From contig NZ_AP026867.1 of assembly GCF_026000115.1 (NCBI RefSeq), positions 6,549,001-6,613,000 on the forward strand: 64,000 nt of DNA. Reading direction: 5' to 3'. A program made the translations under genes and the position numbers. The stretch is from Aureispira anguillae. Lineage in GTDB: Bacteria > Bacteroidota > Bacteroidia > Chitinophagales > Saprospiraceae. The notes under the pieces were generated by a model. That model was not told the origin of the DNA. It ran no database searches and saw only the letters and a program-made list of their open reading frames with translations. Shown one piece after another: positions 1 through 6,924 of the stretch. How positions within the stretch are numbered: position 1 is the stretch's first letter; each line of letters starts with the position of its first letter.

Positions 1-1
1 C

Positions 2-604
2 AATGCTTTATTGGGACCTAGGTTTTTGATTTCTGCTTTTACAGCAGGACCAGCTTTGATGATTATTGCGTTAGGCATCATACGAAAAGTAACAGATTAT
101 CACATAAAAGATGTCACCTTAGTAAAGATCTCCTTGTTGGTAACTGGAATGGCAGCTATTAATATGATTATGTTAGTTTCTGAATTGTTTAAAGAGTTTT
201 ATTTTGTCACTCACCATAGTATTAGTGCACAATACTTGTTCTTTGGATTAGGAGAATATAATGCACTGGTGCCTTGGATTTGGACGGGTATTTCTATGAA
301 CATCATTGCTACCTTGATATTGATCACAAAGAAGCTACACAATAGATTGCTTTATCCTGCTTGTGCTTTGTTGTTTGTTGGCATTTGGATAGAAAAAGGT
401 TTTGGGTTGATTGTTCCTGGCTTTATTCCTGGACAATACGGCAAAATTGTAGAATACAGTCCCAGTATTATAGAAATAGCTATTACTATAGCCGTATGGG
501 CTTTAGGGGCTTTTGTTTTTACCTTATTAACAAGGGTGGCTATTCATATCGAGTTGGGAAAACTACGTTATAAACCTTCTCACTTGGAAAAAGAAGTAGA
601 ATAA
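2..604 (+). CDS. NrfD/PsrC-like quinone-interacting membrane subunit (5' end missing)
   Basis: The reading frame is open to the left edge of the window (codons N-A-L-L-G-P-R from position 2), so this is the C-terminal ~200 residues of a longer protein. It shows about five hydrophobic segments and the family-like stretches ALLGPRFLISAFTAGPA and LLTRVAIHIELGKLRYK. This pattern fits the NrfD/PsrC/DsrP family of integral membrane subunits, which exchange electrons between menaquinone and a periplasmic or cytoplasmic redox partner. The partner subunits would lie upstream, outside the window, so the complex (alternative complex III, Dsr-type or other) cannot be decided. A TTG at 11 could be read as a start but is an internal Leu codon. 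Confidence 0.7.
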   Translation, partial: NALLGPRFLISAFTAGPALMIIALGIIRKVTDYHIKDVTLVKISLLVTGMAAINMIMLVSELFKEFYFVTHHSISAQYLFFGLGEYNALVPWIWTGISMNIIATLILITKKLHNRLLYPACALLFVGIWIEKGFGLIVPGFIPGQYGKIVEYSPSIIEIAITIAVWALGAFVFTLLTRVAIHIELGKLRYKPSHLEKEVE

Positions 605-954
605 CTAGATTACGAAAGGGGAAAAGGAACTAAATAGATTCTTGTTAGTTTATGGAATAATCCATTTGGTGCAAATGGTTTTTGCGTTTTGCTCATTAGG
701 GCGTTCCTTGAAAAACTAAAAAATCAATGGTGCATTATTCGTCACTACCTAAAATTTATTTTATCTTGAAAATGCAGTCAATTATAAATAAAATAGCCTG
801 TTGATTTTTCAAAAAGTCAGAGATCGTTAAGATATCAGGTTGACGCAATTAGGGGAAAGCTATTGTCTATAGTAGCTCGACAGCATATTGGTCTTATTTT
901 AATGGCTTGTACGTAGTTGATTTAAAAAGTTACCTAAATAGGATTATCATTAGA
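605..954. other. Intergenic region, nothing firm seen
   Basis: 350 bp between the NrfD-like gene and truC. AT-rich, with no convincing ORF, RNA gene or strong hairpin. A promoter for truC presumably lies here, but I see no clear TTTG/TAnnTTTG pair. Confidence 0.4.
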
Positions 955-1632
955 ATGCTTGAAATACTGTATCAAGACGACAATTTTGTGGCAATTAATA
1001 AACCCAATGGACTTTTAGTGCATCGAAGTGCCATTGCCAATGACGCTAAAGAGTTTGCCGTACAATTGGTGCGGGATCAAACGGGACGTTTTGTTTATCC
1101 CGTACATCGTTTAGATCGAAAAACATCAGGCGTTTTACTCTTTGGTTTTGATAAAGAAAGCACTCGATTGTTGCAAAAGGGGATAGAAGACAAGACGACC
1201 TTAAAAGAATATTATGCTATTGTAAGAGGATATTTTCCAGAATCGATAGTGGTAGATTATCCCTTAATCAATGACAAAGGAAAAAAACAAGCAGCAGTAA
1301 CACACTTTCGACGAGTAAAAACAACGGAGTTAGCCTTGCCATTTGGCAAGCACTCTACTTCTCGTTATTCTCTGGTTGCTGTACAACCACAAACAGGACG
1401 AATGCACCAAATTAGGAAACACTGCAATCATTTGAGGCATCCTATTATTGGCGATCGCCCACATGGTTGTAACAAACAAAATAGACTGTTTAAAGAAAAA
1501 TGGGCAATGACCACCATGTTGCTGCATGCACGGAAATTGGAGTTAAGACATCCTAAAACAAATGAAAAACTAAGTATACAGGCAGATTTTCCAGCAGAAT
1601 TTAAACGAATGCAAACAATTCTATCTTTATAA
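955..1632 (+). CDS. truC: tRNA pseudouridine(65) synthase TruC
   Basis: RluA-family pseudouridine synthase of 225 residues from the ATG at 955. The frame can be extended to a TTG at 907, but the family N-terminus (MLEILYQDDNFVAINKPNG) begins at 955. The catalytic motif HRLDR places the nucleophile at Asp54, the same number as I recall for E. coli TruC. The protein also keeps LVHRS, the PLINDKGKKQAAVTH insert and LRHPIIGD. From the family, it isomerises U65 in tRNA-Ile and tRNA-Asp. It is followed after 10 bp by the OsmC gene and is probably co-transcribed with it. The residual doubt is between TruC and another short RluA-type enzyme, but the similarity pattern is specific to TruC. Confidence 0.88.
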   Translation: MLEILYQDDNFVAINKPNGLLVHRSAIANDAKEFAVQLVRDQTGRFVYPVHRLDRKTSGVLLFGFDKESTRLLQKGIEDKTTLKEYYAIVRGYFPESIVVDYPLINDKGKKQAAVTHFRRVKTTELALPFGKHSTSRYSLVAVQPQTGRMHQIRKHCNHLRHPIIGDRPHGCNKQNRLFKEKWAMTTMLLHARKLELRHPKTNEKLSIQADFPAEFKRMQTILSL

Positions 1633-1642
1633 ATCGCAAATT

Positions 1643-2080
1643 ATGACTTCCAAAACTTACCCCGTTACGGTTACAATTGGTCAAAATGGTTTTACTTCTG
1701 AGATAAAAGCAGGCAACCATAACTTAAAAGCAGACGAACCCACTGCTGTAGGTGGGAATGATTTAGGACCATCTCCTTATGATTTGCTGTTGTCTAGCTT
1801 AGGAGCTTGTACGGCAATGACTTTAAAAATGTATGCCAGTCGAAAAGGGTGGGACTTAAAAGAAGTTGTTGTTGAGTTGAGCCATTCCAAAGATTATTAT
1901 AAAGATTGTATGGATTGTGAGGAAACAGGGACAAAAGTCGATCTAATAGAACGACAAATCCACATCAAAGGAGATTTAGATGAAAAACAGTTGGAGCGAA
2001 TGATGAAGATTGCAGATAAATGCCCTGTGCACAAAACATTAACTAGCGAAACCATTATTAAGACGACTTTGGCAGAATGA
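1643..2080 (+). CDS. OsmC/Ohr-family peroxiredoxin-like protein
   Basis: 145 residues, the full length for the family. The two redox cysteines are present: one in LLSSLGACTAMTLKMYASRKGW (Cys56) and one in ADKCPVHKTL near residue 129, with the Gly-rich GPSPYDLLL just before the first. OsmC-family proteins reduce organic hydroperoxides or fatty acid peroxides with these two cysteines. An additional CMDCEE pair around residues 91-94 is unusual for classical Ohr and points to the broader OsmC subgroup. The stop overlaps the start of the next gene by 4 bp (ATGA), so they are translationally coupled. Confidence 0.85.
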   Translation: MTSKTYPVTVTIGQNGFTSEIKAGNHNLKADEPTAVGGNDLGPSPYDLLLSSLGACTAMTLKMYASRKGWDLKEVVVELSHSKDYYKDCMDCEETGTKVDLIERQIHIKGDLDEKQLERMMKIADKCPVHKTLTSETIIKTTLAE

Positions 2081-2463
2081 AATCAATTGGGTACTTAATT
2101 TTATTTGGATTATTAATAGCTTGTAAGGACAACCACCATTTTAATGAAAAATTAGTAGGTAAGTGGAAAATTTATAAGACGAGGTTAAATCAACGTGATA
2201 TTAGCAAAAGTGCTGATCCAAAGCATGAAAATGGTTTAGAATTTAAGGCAAATGGAGATTATCTTAGTTTTGGTAATGCTCGCCACCAAGGAAAAGGAAC
2301 CTACGAATTAAAAGGAGATCGTTTGCTGCTTAGGGACGCAGTAGAAAATGGAACCAATAGCGCAATGTTAAAGCTACAACAAGACACACTTTCCTTAGAA
2401 TTTTCTTTTGATAGCACCCAAGTTTTATCGTTGAGGCTTTATAGAATGAAAGAAGAACATTAA
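2077..2463 (+). CDS. Lipocalin-like small lipoprotein
   Basis: 128 residues with a lipoprotein signal (MKSIGYLILFGLLIACKD, acylated Cys at 16). After this comes a short beta-rich domain starting LVGKWKIYK, typical of the lipocalin-like or DUF4488-type lipoproteins of Bacteroidota. GTYELKGDRLLLRD fits the repeated beta-hairpin of that fold. No catalytic motif is seen. It is coupled to the OsmC gene by a 4-bp overlap and ends before a long hairpin. The function is unknown; a small-molecule binding or envelope role is a guess from the fold. Confidence 0.7.
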   Translation: MKSIGYLILFGLLIACKDNHHFNEKLVGKWKIYKTRLNQRDISKSADPKHENGLEFKANGDYLSFGNARHQGKGTYELKGDRLLLRDAVENGTNSAMLKLQQDTLSLEFSFDSTQVLSLRLYRMKEEH

Positions 2464-2469
2464 TCTAAA

Positions 2470-2512
2470 TGCCAATTTGAAAATAAACGAACAGCAGCTT
2501 TTCAAATTGGCA
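2470..2512. terminator. Bidirectional hairpin between convergent genes
   Basis: A perfect 14-bp inverted repeat (TGCCAATTTGAAAA at 2470-2483, its complement at 2499-2512, loop 15) lies between the lipoprotein gene (+) and the lanC-like gene (-). The A-rich arm ends let it work for both strands. Confidence 0.65.
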
Positions 2513-2520
2513 AATAGAAA

Positions 2521-3822
2521 TTATAGAACAGGCATTAGAGGGCTTTTTATCATTTCCTTAGACACTAATCGTAAGCAATGAATTCCTATGCCTGAATGTC
2601 CAACCATAATGCAAGGATTGTATCCACCAGCAACAATACCAGAAGGCATTGATAACTTATTTTTAAATTTTGCGATGTAATTAGAGCTTACCATTCTAGA
2701 AAATGCCATTAATTCTGGATGATTTAATTTTTGAGCATAACTAAAAATAATGTCTGACGACCCCAGTATTCCATGACATAAAGTAGCGTCTTTTTCTGGA
2801 TTGTTTTTTATGCGTTCTAGCACTGATCTTTGAGTTGTACGGATAGCGATATTTGCCATTTTTAAATGAAAATCACGCCGTTCTGTATCTAAAAATGCTG
2901 CTCGAAGATTGGCTAATGCAATACCTGGTGCGCCATGACACCAAGCTGTTCGGAAGGTGCCCCATATTTTACCATTGCGTTTTACCTGTGGGTATCTGGT
3001 ATCGATCCAGTTGCCTTCTTCATCATTAAATAGCGAATTTTCGAAAGCAAAAGCCCCTCTACCATAGCTAAGATAATTGGGATTGCCCGTGTGATGATAC
3101 ATTTCTAATAAGCCAACGGCAATTCCTGAAGCTCCATGAGAATATCCTGTTGTTGGGGGAGTATCTAATTCTACTCCATGAACCTTTGGCGAAGCCCAAA
3201 TACACATATCATCTTTCCATTTGCCCAAGTTAAGGAGCTCTTCAGCACAATCAATCGCCACTTTTTCAAAAATATCGAGTTGATACTTTCGTTTTAGTTC
3301 TAATAAGGGAGGGATAGCGCCTGCATTTCCACCTATAATATCCAATGAATGTTTGGTCTGGAGTCCTTGATCTAATTTAGAGCACAACCAATTTAATTGT
3401 GGGGTCAGTATATTGGCTAGCTCCTTAGCGATTTCCAAAAAGCGATAGCCAATGAATAAAAGCCCCAATTCTCCTGCGTAAAAAGAAATAGAAGAAGCGG
3501 GAAAATCATTGGTCTGCATATAATGAGCAGATCGCAACCAAGCACCTAAGGCAACCGCTTTGTAAGGTGGATGTTGGGTGATATGGAATAGCTCCATCAA
3601 AAAATAAGCAACGCCAGCAGTTCCACTATAAAACTCAGGGCTTAAGGCGGCGATTCTTTTGGAATATTTAGCGATTTGACGATCCTGTATGTCCCTAGCT
3701 CCTAACCAAGTACAGTAAGTCTCAGTGTTATCCCAAATGGCCGTTGATACTAAATGATCTCCAATTTCTTGTGCGACCTGTAGCAGCATTTTTTTATCTG
3801 TCTCTATTTGAACCGTTGTCAT
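2521..3822 (-). CDS. LanC-like lanthionine cyclase of the RiPP cluster
   Basis: 433 residues of the LanC alpha/alpha-barrel family. The zinc site is complete: WCHGAPGIA (Cys295, His296) and LCHGILGSS (Cys349, His350). GYSHGASGIAVGL (His229) matches the conserved histidine block, and a final MVGHSGIG lies near residue 407. LanC enzymes use zinc to activate peptide cysteines for Michael addition onto dehydroalanine or dehydrobutyrine, giving lanthionine rings. It is a free-standing cyclase with no dehydratase domain. It sits 3 bp after the HopA1-family gene, so the two are surely co-transcribed. Its substrate is inferred to be the four-core precursor at 6257-6601. A eukaryote-like LanCL role is unlikely given the neighbours. 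Confidence 0.88.
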   Translation of the reverse strand: MTTVQIETDKKMLLQVAQEIGDHLVSTAIWDNTETYCTWLGARDIQDRQIAKYSKRIAALSPEFYSGTAGVAYFLMELFHITQHPPYKAVALGAWLRSAHYMQTNDFPASSISFYAGELGLLFIGYRFLEIAKELANILTPQLNWLCSKLDQGLQTKHSLDIIGGNAGAIPPLLELKRKYQLDIFEKVAIDCAEELLNLGKWKDDMCIWASPKVHGVELDTPPTTGYSHGASGIAVGLLEMYHHTGNPNYLSYGRGAFAFENSLFNDEEGNWIDTRYPQVKRNGKIWGTFRTAWCHGAPGIALANLRAAFLDTERRDFHLKMANIAIRTTQRSVLERIKNNPEKDATLCHGILGSSDIIFSYAQKLNHPELMAFSRMVSSNYIAKFKNKLSMPSGIVAGGYNPCIMVGHSGIGIHCLRLVSKEMIKSPLMPVL

Positions 3823-3825
3823 GAT

Positions 3826-4872
3826 TTAATTTAAATTTAAGGCGTTTAAAAGTTGCTCATAATCGTTTAGCCCTACTATAGAACTGTAAGGATGAAAGGG
3901 ATGAATCCCCTGTTCGTAAAAAGTAGTATACATTTCGTGCGCTATTTCCTTTTTGGATCGTATGTCCATTTGGTAACAGTTGTATAGCGTATTTCCAATC
4001 ATTTCGGCTCTAGAAATACCAAAGCTCATCCCGTTTTGTGGGTCTTCTGCAAACGAAAAACCTTTACCTAAAGGCTTGGTAAAAAGTGGCGTTTTGTATT
4101 TTAGAAAGGGCTTGAGTTGGGTGTATATTTCGGTTAGAATTGGCAAAGCAGCAGTTAGTTGGCTTTTGTCAAGGTATAAAACCCCCGCATCTGGTCGATC
4201 ATAGCTTTGGGAATTGGATAATACTTTAGTTCTAAAACAAATAGATGCTGCATTTAATTGATGGGTGATCAATTTGATATACCTTATTGCGCCCTTAGGG
4301 GTTAGATTCCAATAAAAGCGAGTCAGTTGGTTTTCAAAATTTTCAATTTGCTCTTTGTTGATGTTGCCAAACGCCATATAAAAAGAAGTATTTAGATTTT
4401 TTACTTCTTTTCCAATTTTTACCAGACAAGGAGTGTTGGGAAGATAGCTGCCATTGCTGCTAATTACCTCATGAGCGGCCACCCAAAACTTAATATCTTG
4501 CTTGCTTACAATGATGTTGTCCGTATTCTGTTCTTTGCCCACAATAACCCATTTATCTTCCCAAGTTCCCGTTCCATTATTGGCTTTGGATAATTCAGAT
4601 AAGAAGGTGGTATGGTTTAAATCTTCTATAACATTATTATTTTGATCAACATCAGCTTTGTACAGTTGATTGTAAATATCTGTTTTGAGTATATTTTTGA
4701 AAAAGCTAGCCTTGTTGCTAGCTGTATTGGAGAGGACATCTCCATTATCTAGCTTTAATTTGATATTGGACAGATCTCTTAGAATGCCATTGATGCTATA
4801 GGTTGTCTCGCTTAATACATCAACTGCATTAACAACTTTTTGAATATCTTTATGGAGTGTATGTGGTCGCAT
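3826..4872 (-). CDS. HopA1-family protein, probable phospho-Ser/Thr lyase for RiPP dehydration
   Basis: 348 residues. The C-terminal ~190 residues match the HopA1 effector-like family as found in RiPP clusters: RFYWNLTPKGA, then YDRPDAGVLYL, then PLFTKPLGKGFSFAEDP followed by NGMSFGISRAEMI. The N-terminal ~150 residues are less conserved. In class V lanthipeptide and thioamitide pathways, a HopA1-type protein works with an APH-like kinase to remove phosphate from Ser/Thr and form dehydroamino acids. Here it lies between exactly such a kinase (upstream) and a LanC cyclase (3 bp downstream). The start at 4872 is the first ATG. The 15-mer AATACACGGAGTATT sits 24 bp upstream. The enzymatic role is inferred from the family and context. 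Confidence 0.85.
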   Translation of the reverse strand: MRPHTLHKDIQKVVNAVDVLSETTYSINGILRDLSNIKLKLDNGDVLSNTASNKASFFKNILKTDIYNQLYKADVDQNNNVIEDLNHTTFLSELSKANNGTGTWEDKWVIVGKEQNTDNIIVSKQDIKFWVAAHEVISSNGSYLPNTPCLVKIGKEVKNLNTSFYMAFGNINKEQIENFENQLTRFYWNLTPKGAIRYIKLITHQLNAASICFRTKVLSNSQSYDRPDAGVLYLDKSQLTAALPILTEIYTQLKPFLKYKTPLFTKPLGKGFSFAEDPQNGMSFGISRAEMIGNTLYNCYQMDIRSKKEIAHEMYTTFYEQGIHPFHPYSSIVGLNDYEQLLNALNLN

Positions 4873-4895
4873 AATATTAGTGTTTAGATATAAAA

Positions 4896-4910
4896 AATAC
4901 TCCGTGTATT
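4896..4910 (-). promoter_or_regulatory. 15-bp palindromic element upstream of the HopA1-family gene
   Basis: AATACACGGAGTATT, read on the minus strand (AATAC / GTATT arms), lies 24 bp before the start codon. An identical copy lies 27 bp before the kinase start. It is a candidate operator, or a leader element of the mRNA. Confidence 0.45.
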
Positions 4911-4922
4911 AGGCTGATTATT

Positions 4923-4974
4923 GCATGAGCTAGGTTGTCTAGGTTTTAATATTTGAATTGTTAAGTGCTCATGC
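4923..4974. repeat. Inverted repeat in the kinase-HopA1 gap
   Basis: GCATGAGC (4923-4930) and GCTCATGC (4967-4974) are perfect 8-bp arms around a 36-nt loop in the 129-bp gap. It may be an mRNA structure that separates expression of the two genes. It is weak alone. Confidence 0.3.
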
Positions 4975-5001
4975 GGTTGTTAGGCAATCTAATATGATTT
5001 T

Positions 5002-6108
5002 TTACGGAGTACTGTTAGCTATTCCAAATAATTTTTCTTGGGACAACAGCGGCTTTCTAATGATACTTTTACCCATATTTAGAAGAAGCTGAGCAATGGA
5101 TGGAATGGCATCAAATTTTGAGGCTATTTCAAAGGACGTTTGCAAGACTCTAAAACCAGAAAATAAGACCACTCGTTCTAATAATTGCTGGCGAGCGTTT
5201 GTTGTTAGGCCTATGGTATTGCAATAACTTTCCCAATAACTATTAATGGCAGGAGTTAATAAATGAAATGGGAAACGAGCTTTTTGTATCATCTCTTCAG
5301 GCGATAAGTTATCGGGCATAGAAATTACCCACCAAAAGATAAAATCATTAAAAACGCCTGCTACATCCCATGCTGTATCCCCAATTTGAGCCATTTCCCA
5401 GTCCACTAATTTGATCGAATTAGCTGTCTTATTTTGAGGGTCGAGCACAATAAAATTGTCCAATTTAATATCACCATGAATTACTGCATTTTCTTGCCAC
5501 AAGGAAGGAATCTTATTAAAAGCAAGCATCAAATCGGTATGAGATTGTAGGTGTTTAATAAAGGCATATCCTCCGCCACTGATATAAGATAATCGACTGG
5601 GATGGGGCTTGTGCAGGTTTAAAATAAATGGCAAGTCTCGGTTTAAGAAAGATAATTGGGGGGCATTAATTACTTCTTTTTTTGAAAAGGTTAAATGCAG
5701 GTGGGCTAATAACTTTCCTATTGTTTTGGGGACATTTAGGGGAAAATGGTGAATCGTTTTTTCATTATAATATTTCCATAGTGGCATTGCTTCTTTGTAG
5801 AAGGTCATGACAAGAATAATATCGTTGGTATCAACATATTTAACTTCGGGGAGATATTTTTCTAACAGTGGGAATTTTTGATCGAAATATTGATAAAATT
5901 GAGCTTCTCTTTTTAAGGTTGTTGCATTTTCTGCATTCTTATCGGCAACTTGCTTAATTAAAAAATTGCTATCGTTAAGCGTTGTAATTTGAATGTTTTG
6001 GTTGCGTCGGTTGATACTTGTGGCTTCAAAATCTTCAAATACAATTGTATTCTTATCCAATAGTTGTTGGTCTAACAAAAAATCCTGTATGGTATCAATG
6101 CTATACAT
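5002..6108 (-). CDS. APH-fold phosphotransferase, probable RiPP Ser/Thr kinase
   Basis: 368 residues of the aminoglycoside phosphotransferase / choline kinase fold. The catalytic loop is VIHGDIKLDNF (His211, Asp213, Asn218) and the metal-binding motif is KLVDWEMAQIGDTAWDVAG (Asp236). The N-lobe holds NFLIKQVADKN with the likely ATP-binding Lys52 and a Glu in KREAQFYQYF. In class V lanthipeptide and thioamitide clusters, this kinase phosphorylates Ser/Thr of the precursor and the HopA1 partner then eliminates the phosphate. The next gene downstream is that HopA1 partner and the gene upstream is the precursor. Drug-resistance or sugar-kinase roles are possible for the fold but do not fit the location. 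Confidence 0.85.
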   Translation of the reverse strand: MYSIDTIQDFLLDQQLLDKNTIVFEDFEATSINRRNQNIQITTLNDSNFLIKQVADKNAENATTLKREAQFYQYFDQKFPLLEKYLPEVKYVDTNDIILVMTFYKEAMPLWKYYNEKTIHHFPLNVPKTIGKLLAHLHLTFSKKEVINAPQLSFLNRDLPFILNLHKPHPSRLSYISGGGYAFIKHLQSHTDLMLAFNKIPSLWQENAVIHGDIKLDNFIVLDPQNKTANSIKLVDWEMAQIGDTAWDVAGVFNDFIFWWVISMPDNLSPEEMIQKARFPFHLLTPAINSYWESYCNTIGLTTNARQQLLERVVLFSGFRVLQTSFEIASKFDAIPSIAQLLLNMGKSIIRKPLLSQEKLFGIANSTP

Positions 6109-6134
6109 AATAATAATATTGGGTGTTAAAAGTT

Positions 6135-6149
6135 AATACTCCGTGTATT
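6135..6149 (-). promoter_or_regulatory. 15-bp palindromic element upstream of the kinase gene
   Basis: Same AATACACGGAGTATT as before the HopA1-family gene, here 27 bp ahead of the kinase start. The match continues a few bases outside the palindrome (GGCT on the plus strand). Confidence 0.45.
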
Positions 6150-6197
6150 GGCTCGTGGACTAGGCTTTGAGTGATTTCTTATGAAATAATGAAAAGT

Positions 6198-6226
6198 TGA
6201 AGAGTAACCCTTTTGATTACTCTTCA
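6198..6226 (-). terminator. Attenuator-like hairpin after the precursor gene
   Basis: A perfect 10-bp stem (TGAAGAGTAA / TTACTCTTCA, loop 9) lies 31 bp downstream of the precursor stop. The minus-strand sequence that follows is only moderately T-rich. A partial terminator would give more precursor than enzyme mRNA. Confidence 0.45.
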
Positions 6227-6256
6227 TGATTATCCTCCAGATTAGTTGAGAACTAA

Positions 6257-6601
6257 TTATGTTGTACAACCAGTAGTGGCTACCAAAATCCAACAACAAT
6301 CATCTGACGGTTTTGCGTTAGATAAAGTGTTTGAATTAATATCATCGGTAGAACAACCAGTAGTTGCCAAAACAATCCAACAACAATCGTCGTGGACAGC
6401 TTGTTTAGCAGCTAAGGAATCACTAGTTGATACTGCTTGTGCTAATGTAGAACAACCAGTAGTAGCTACAACAATCCAACAACAATCATCATCAGAGTTA
6501 CTTGAAGCCTTTTGGCTTGCGGTGACGGTTGCGGCATCGGTAGAACAGCCAGTAGTGGCTACAACAATCCAACAACAATCATTTTGAGAATTTTTGCTCA
6601 T
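6257..6601 (-). CDS. Multi-core RiPP (lanthipeptide-like) precursor with four core repeats
   Basis: 114 residues. Four copies of a 14-residue unit, DCCWIVVATTGCST or near it, lie at residues 8-21, 39-52, 72-85 and 101-114, and the last one ends at the stop codon. Copies 1 and 2 are identical, copy 3 has VL for VV, and copy 4 has ILV and ends CTT. The 15-19 residue linkers between them are Ser/Ala/Asp-rich and share no clear sequence. Only seven residues (MSKNSQN) precede the first core, so there is hardly a leader. Each core has three Cys, three or four Thr/Ser and one Trp, the right chemistry for (methyl)lanthionine rings. The gene heads a minus-strand set of kinase, HopA1 and LanC genes, which is the basis for the call. 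The opposite-strand frame is also open but has no such logic. Confidence 0.85.
   Translation of the reverse strand: MSKNSQNDCCWIVVATTGCSTDAATVTASQKASSNSDDDCCWIVVATTGCSTLAQAVSTSDSLAAKQAVHDDCCWIVLATTGCSTDDINSNTLSNAKPSDDCCWILVATTGCTT
6260..6301 (-). repeat. RiPP core repeat 4 (C-terminal)
   Basis: Encodes DCCWILVATTGCTT, residues 101-114, ending directly at the stop codon. This is the most diverged copy (I-L for I-V, final T-T for S-T). Confidence 0.8.
6347..6388 (-). repeat. RiPP core repeat 3
   Basis: Encodes DCCWIVLATTGCST, residues 72-85, with one conservative change (V to L) from copies 1 and 2. Confidence 0.8.
6446..6487 (-). repeat. RiPP core repeat 2
   Basis: Encodes DCCWIVVATTGCST, residues 39-52. 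Identical to copy 1 in protein but with silent base differences, so the copies are not fresh duplicates. Confidence 0.8.
6539..6580 (-). repeat. RiPP core repeat 1
   Basis: Encodes DCCWIVVATTGCST, residues 8-21, after a seven-residue N-terminus. Confidence 0.8.
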
Positions 6602-6924
6602 GATTAATTATGTATTATGTTCCTACTCTATTTAAAACAGGCTTTTCGGGGGCGCCTTTGTAATCAAAAGGGATAATAGCTATTTCATCGAATACTTGCT
6701 TTGGATTACAAATACAAATATTATTGTTTTAGTGGATAGAAACTAGGGTATAATTGCCTGTTTAATAAAATAGAGTAGAATTACTTAATAGGTTGATAGC
6801 TAGTTTTTTAAATATTTTTTTGTAAGGTTCTAGCTTGAGGTAGGATATAAAAAGATCATCTTTGTATGTGAATTTATACAAAGGAAAACTGGCTAAGAAG
6901 AGACTATAGAGAGGCAGGAGTAAT
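6602..6924. other. Region upstream of the RiPP precursor
   Basis: 323 bp, AT-rich, between the ADP-ribosylglycohydrolase stop and the precursor start. The RiPP promoter must lie here. No perfect TAnnTTTG box was found, only TATTTG-like runs around 6705-6725 on the minus strand. A 63-codon open frame (6762-6953) is not supported as a gene. Confidence 0.35.

Noticed and set aside
5002-6108. Aminoglycoside resistance gene from the APH fold.
   Set aside because: Its place between the core-repeat precursor and a HopA1-family gene points to a RiPP kinase.
6246-6587. Plus-strand open frame with repeated EQPVVATTIQQQSS units over the RiPP precursor.
   Set aside because: It is the antisense shadow of the precursor repeats. 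The minus strand frame fits the operon direction, has Cys/Ser/Thr cores and ends cleanly after the last core.
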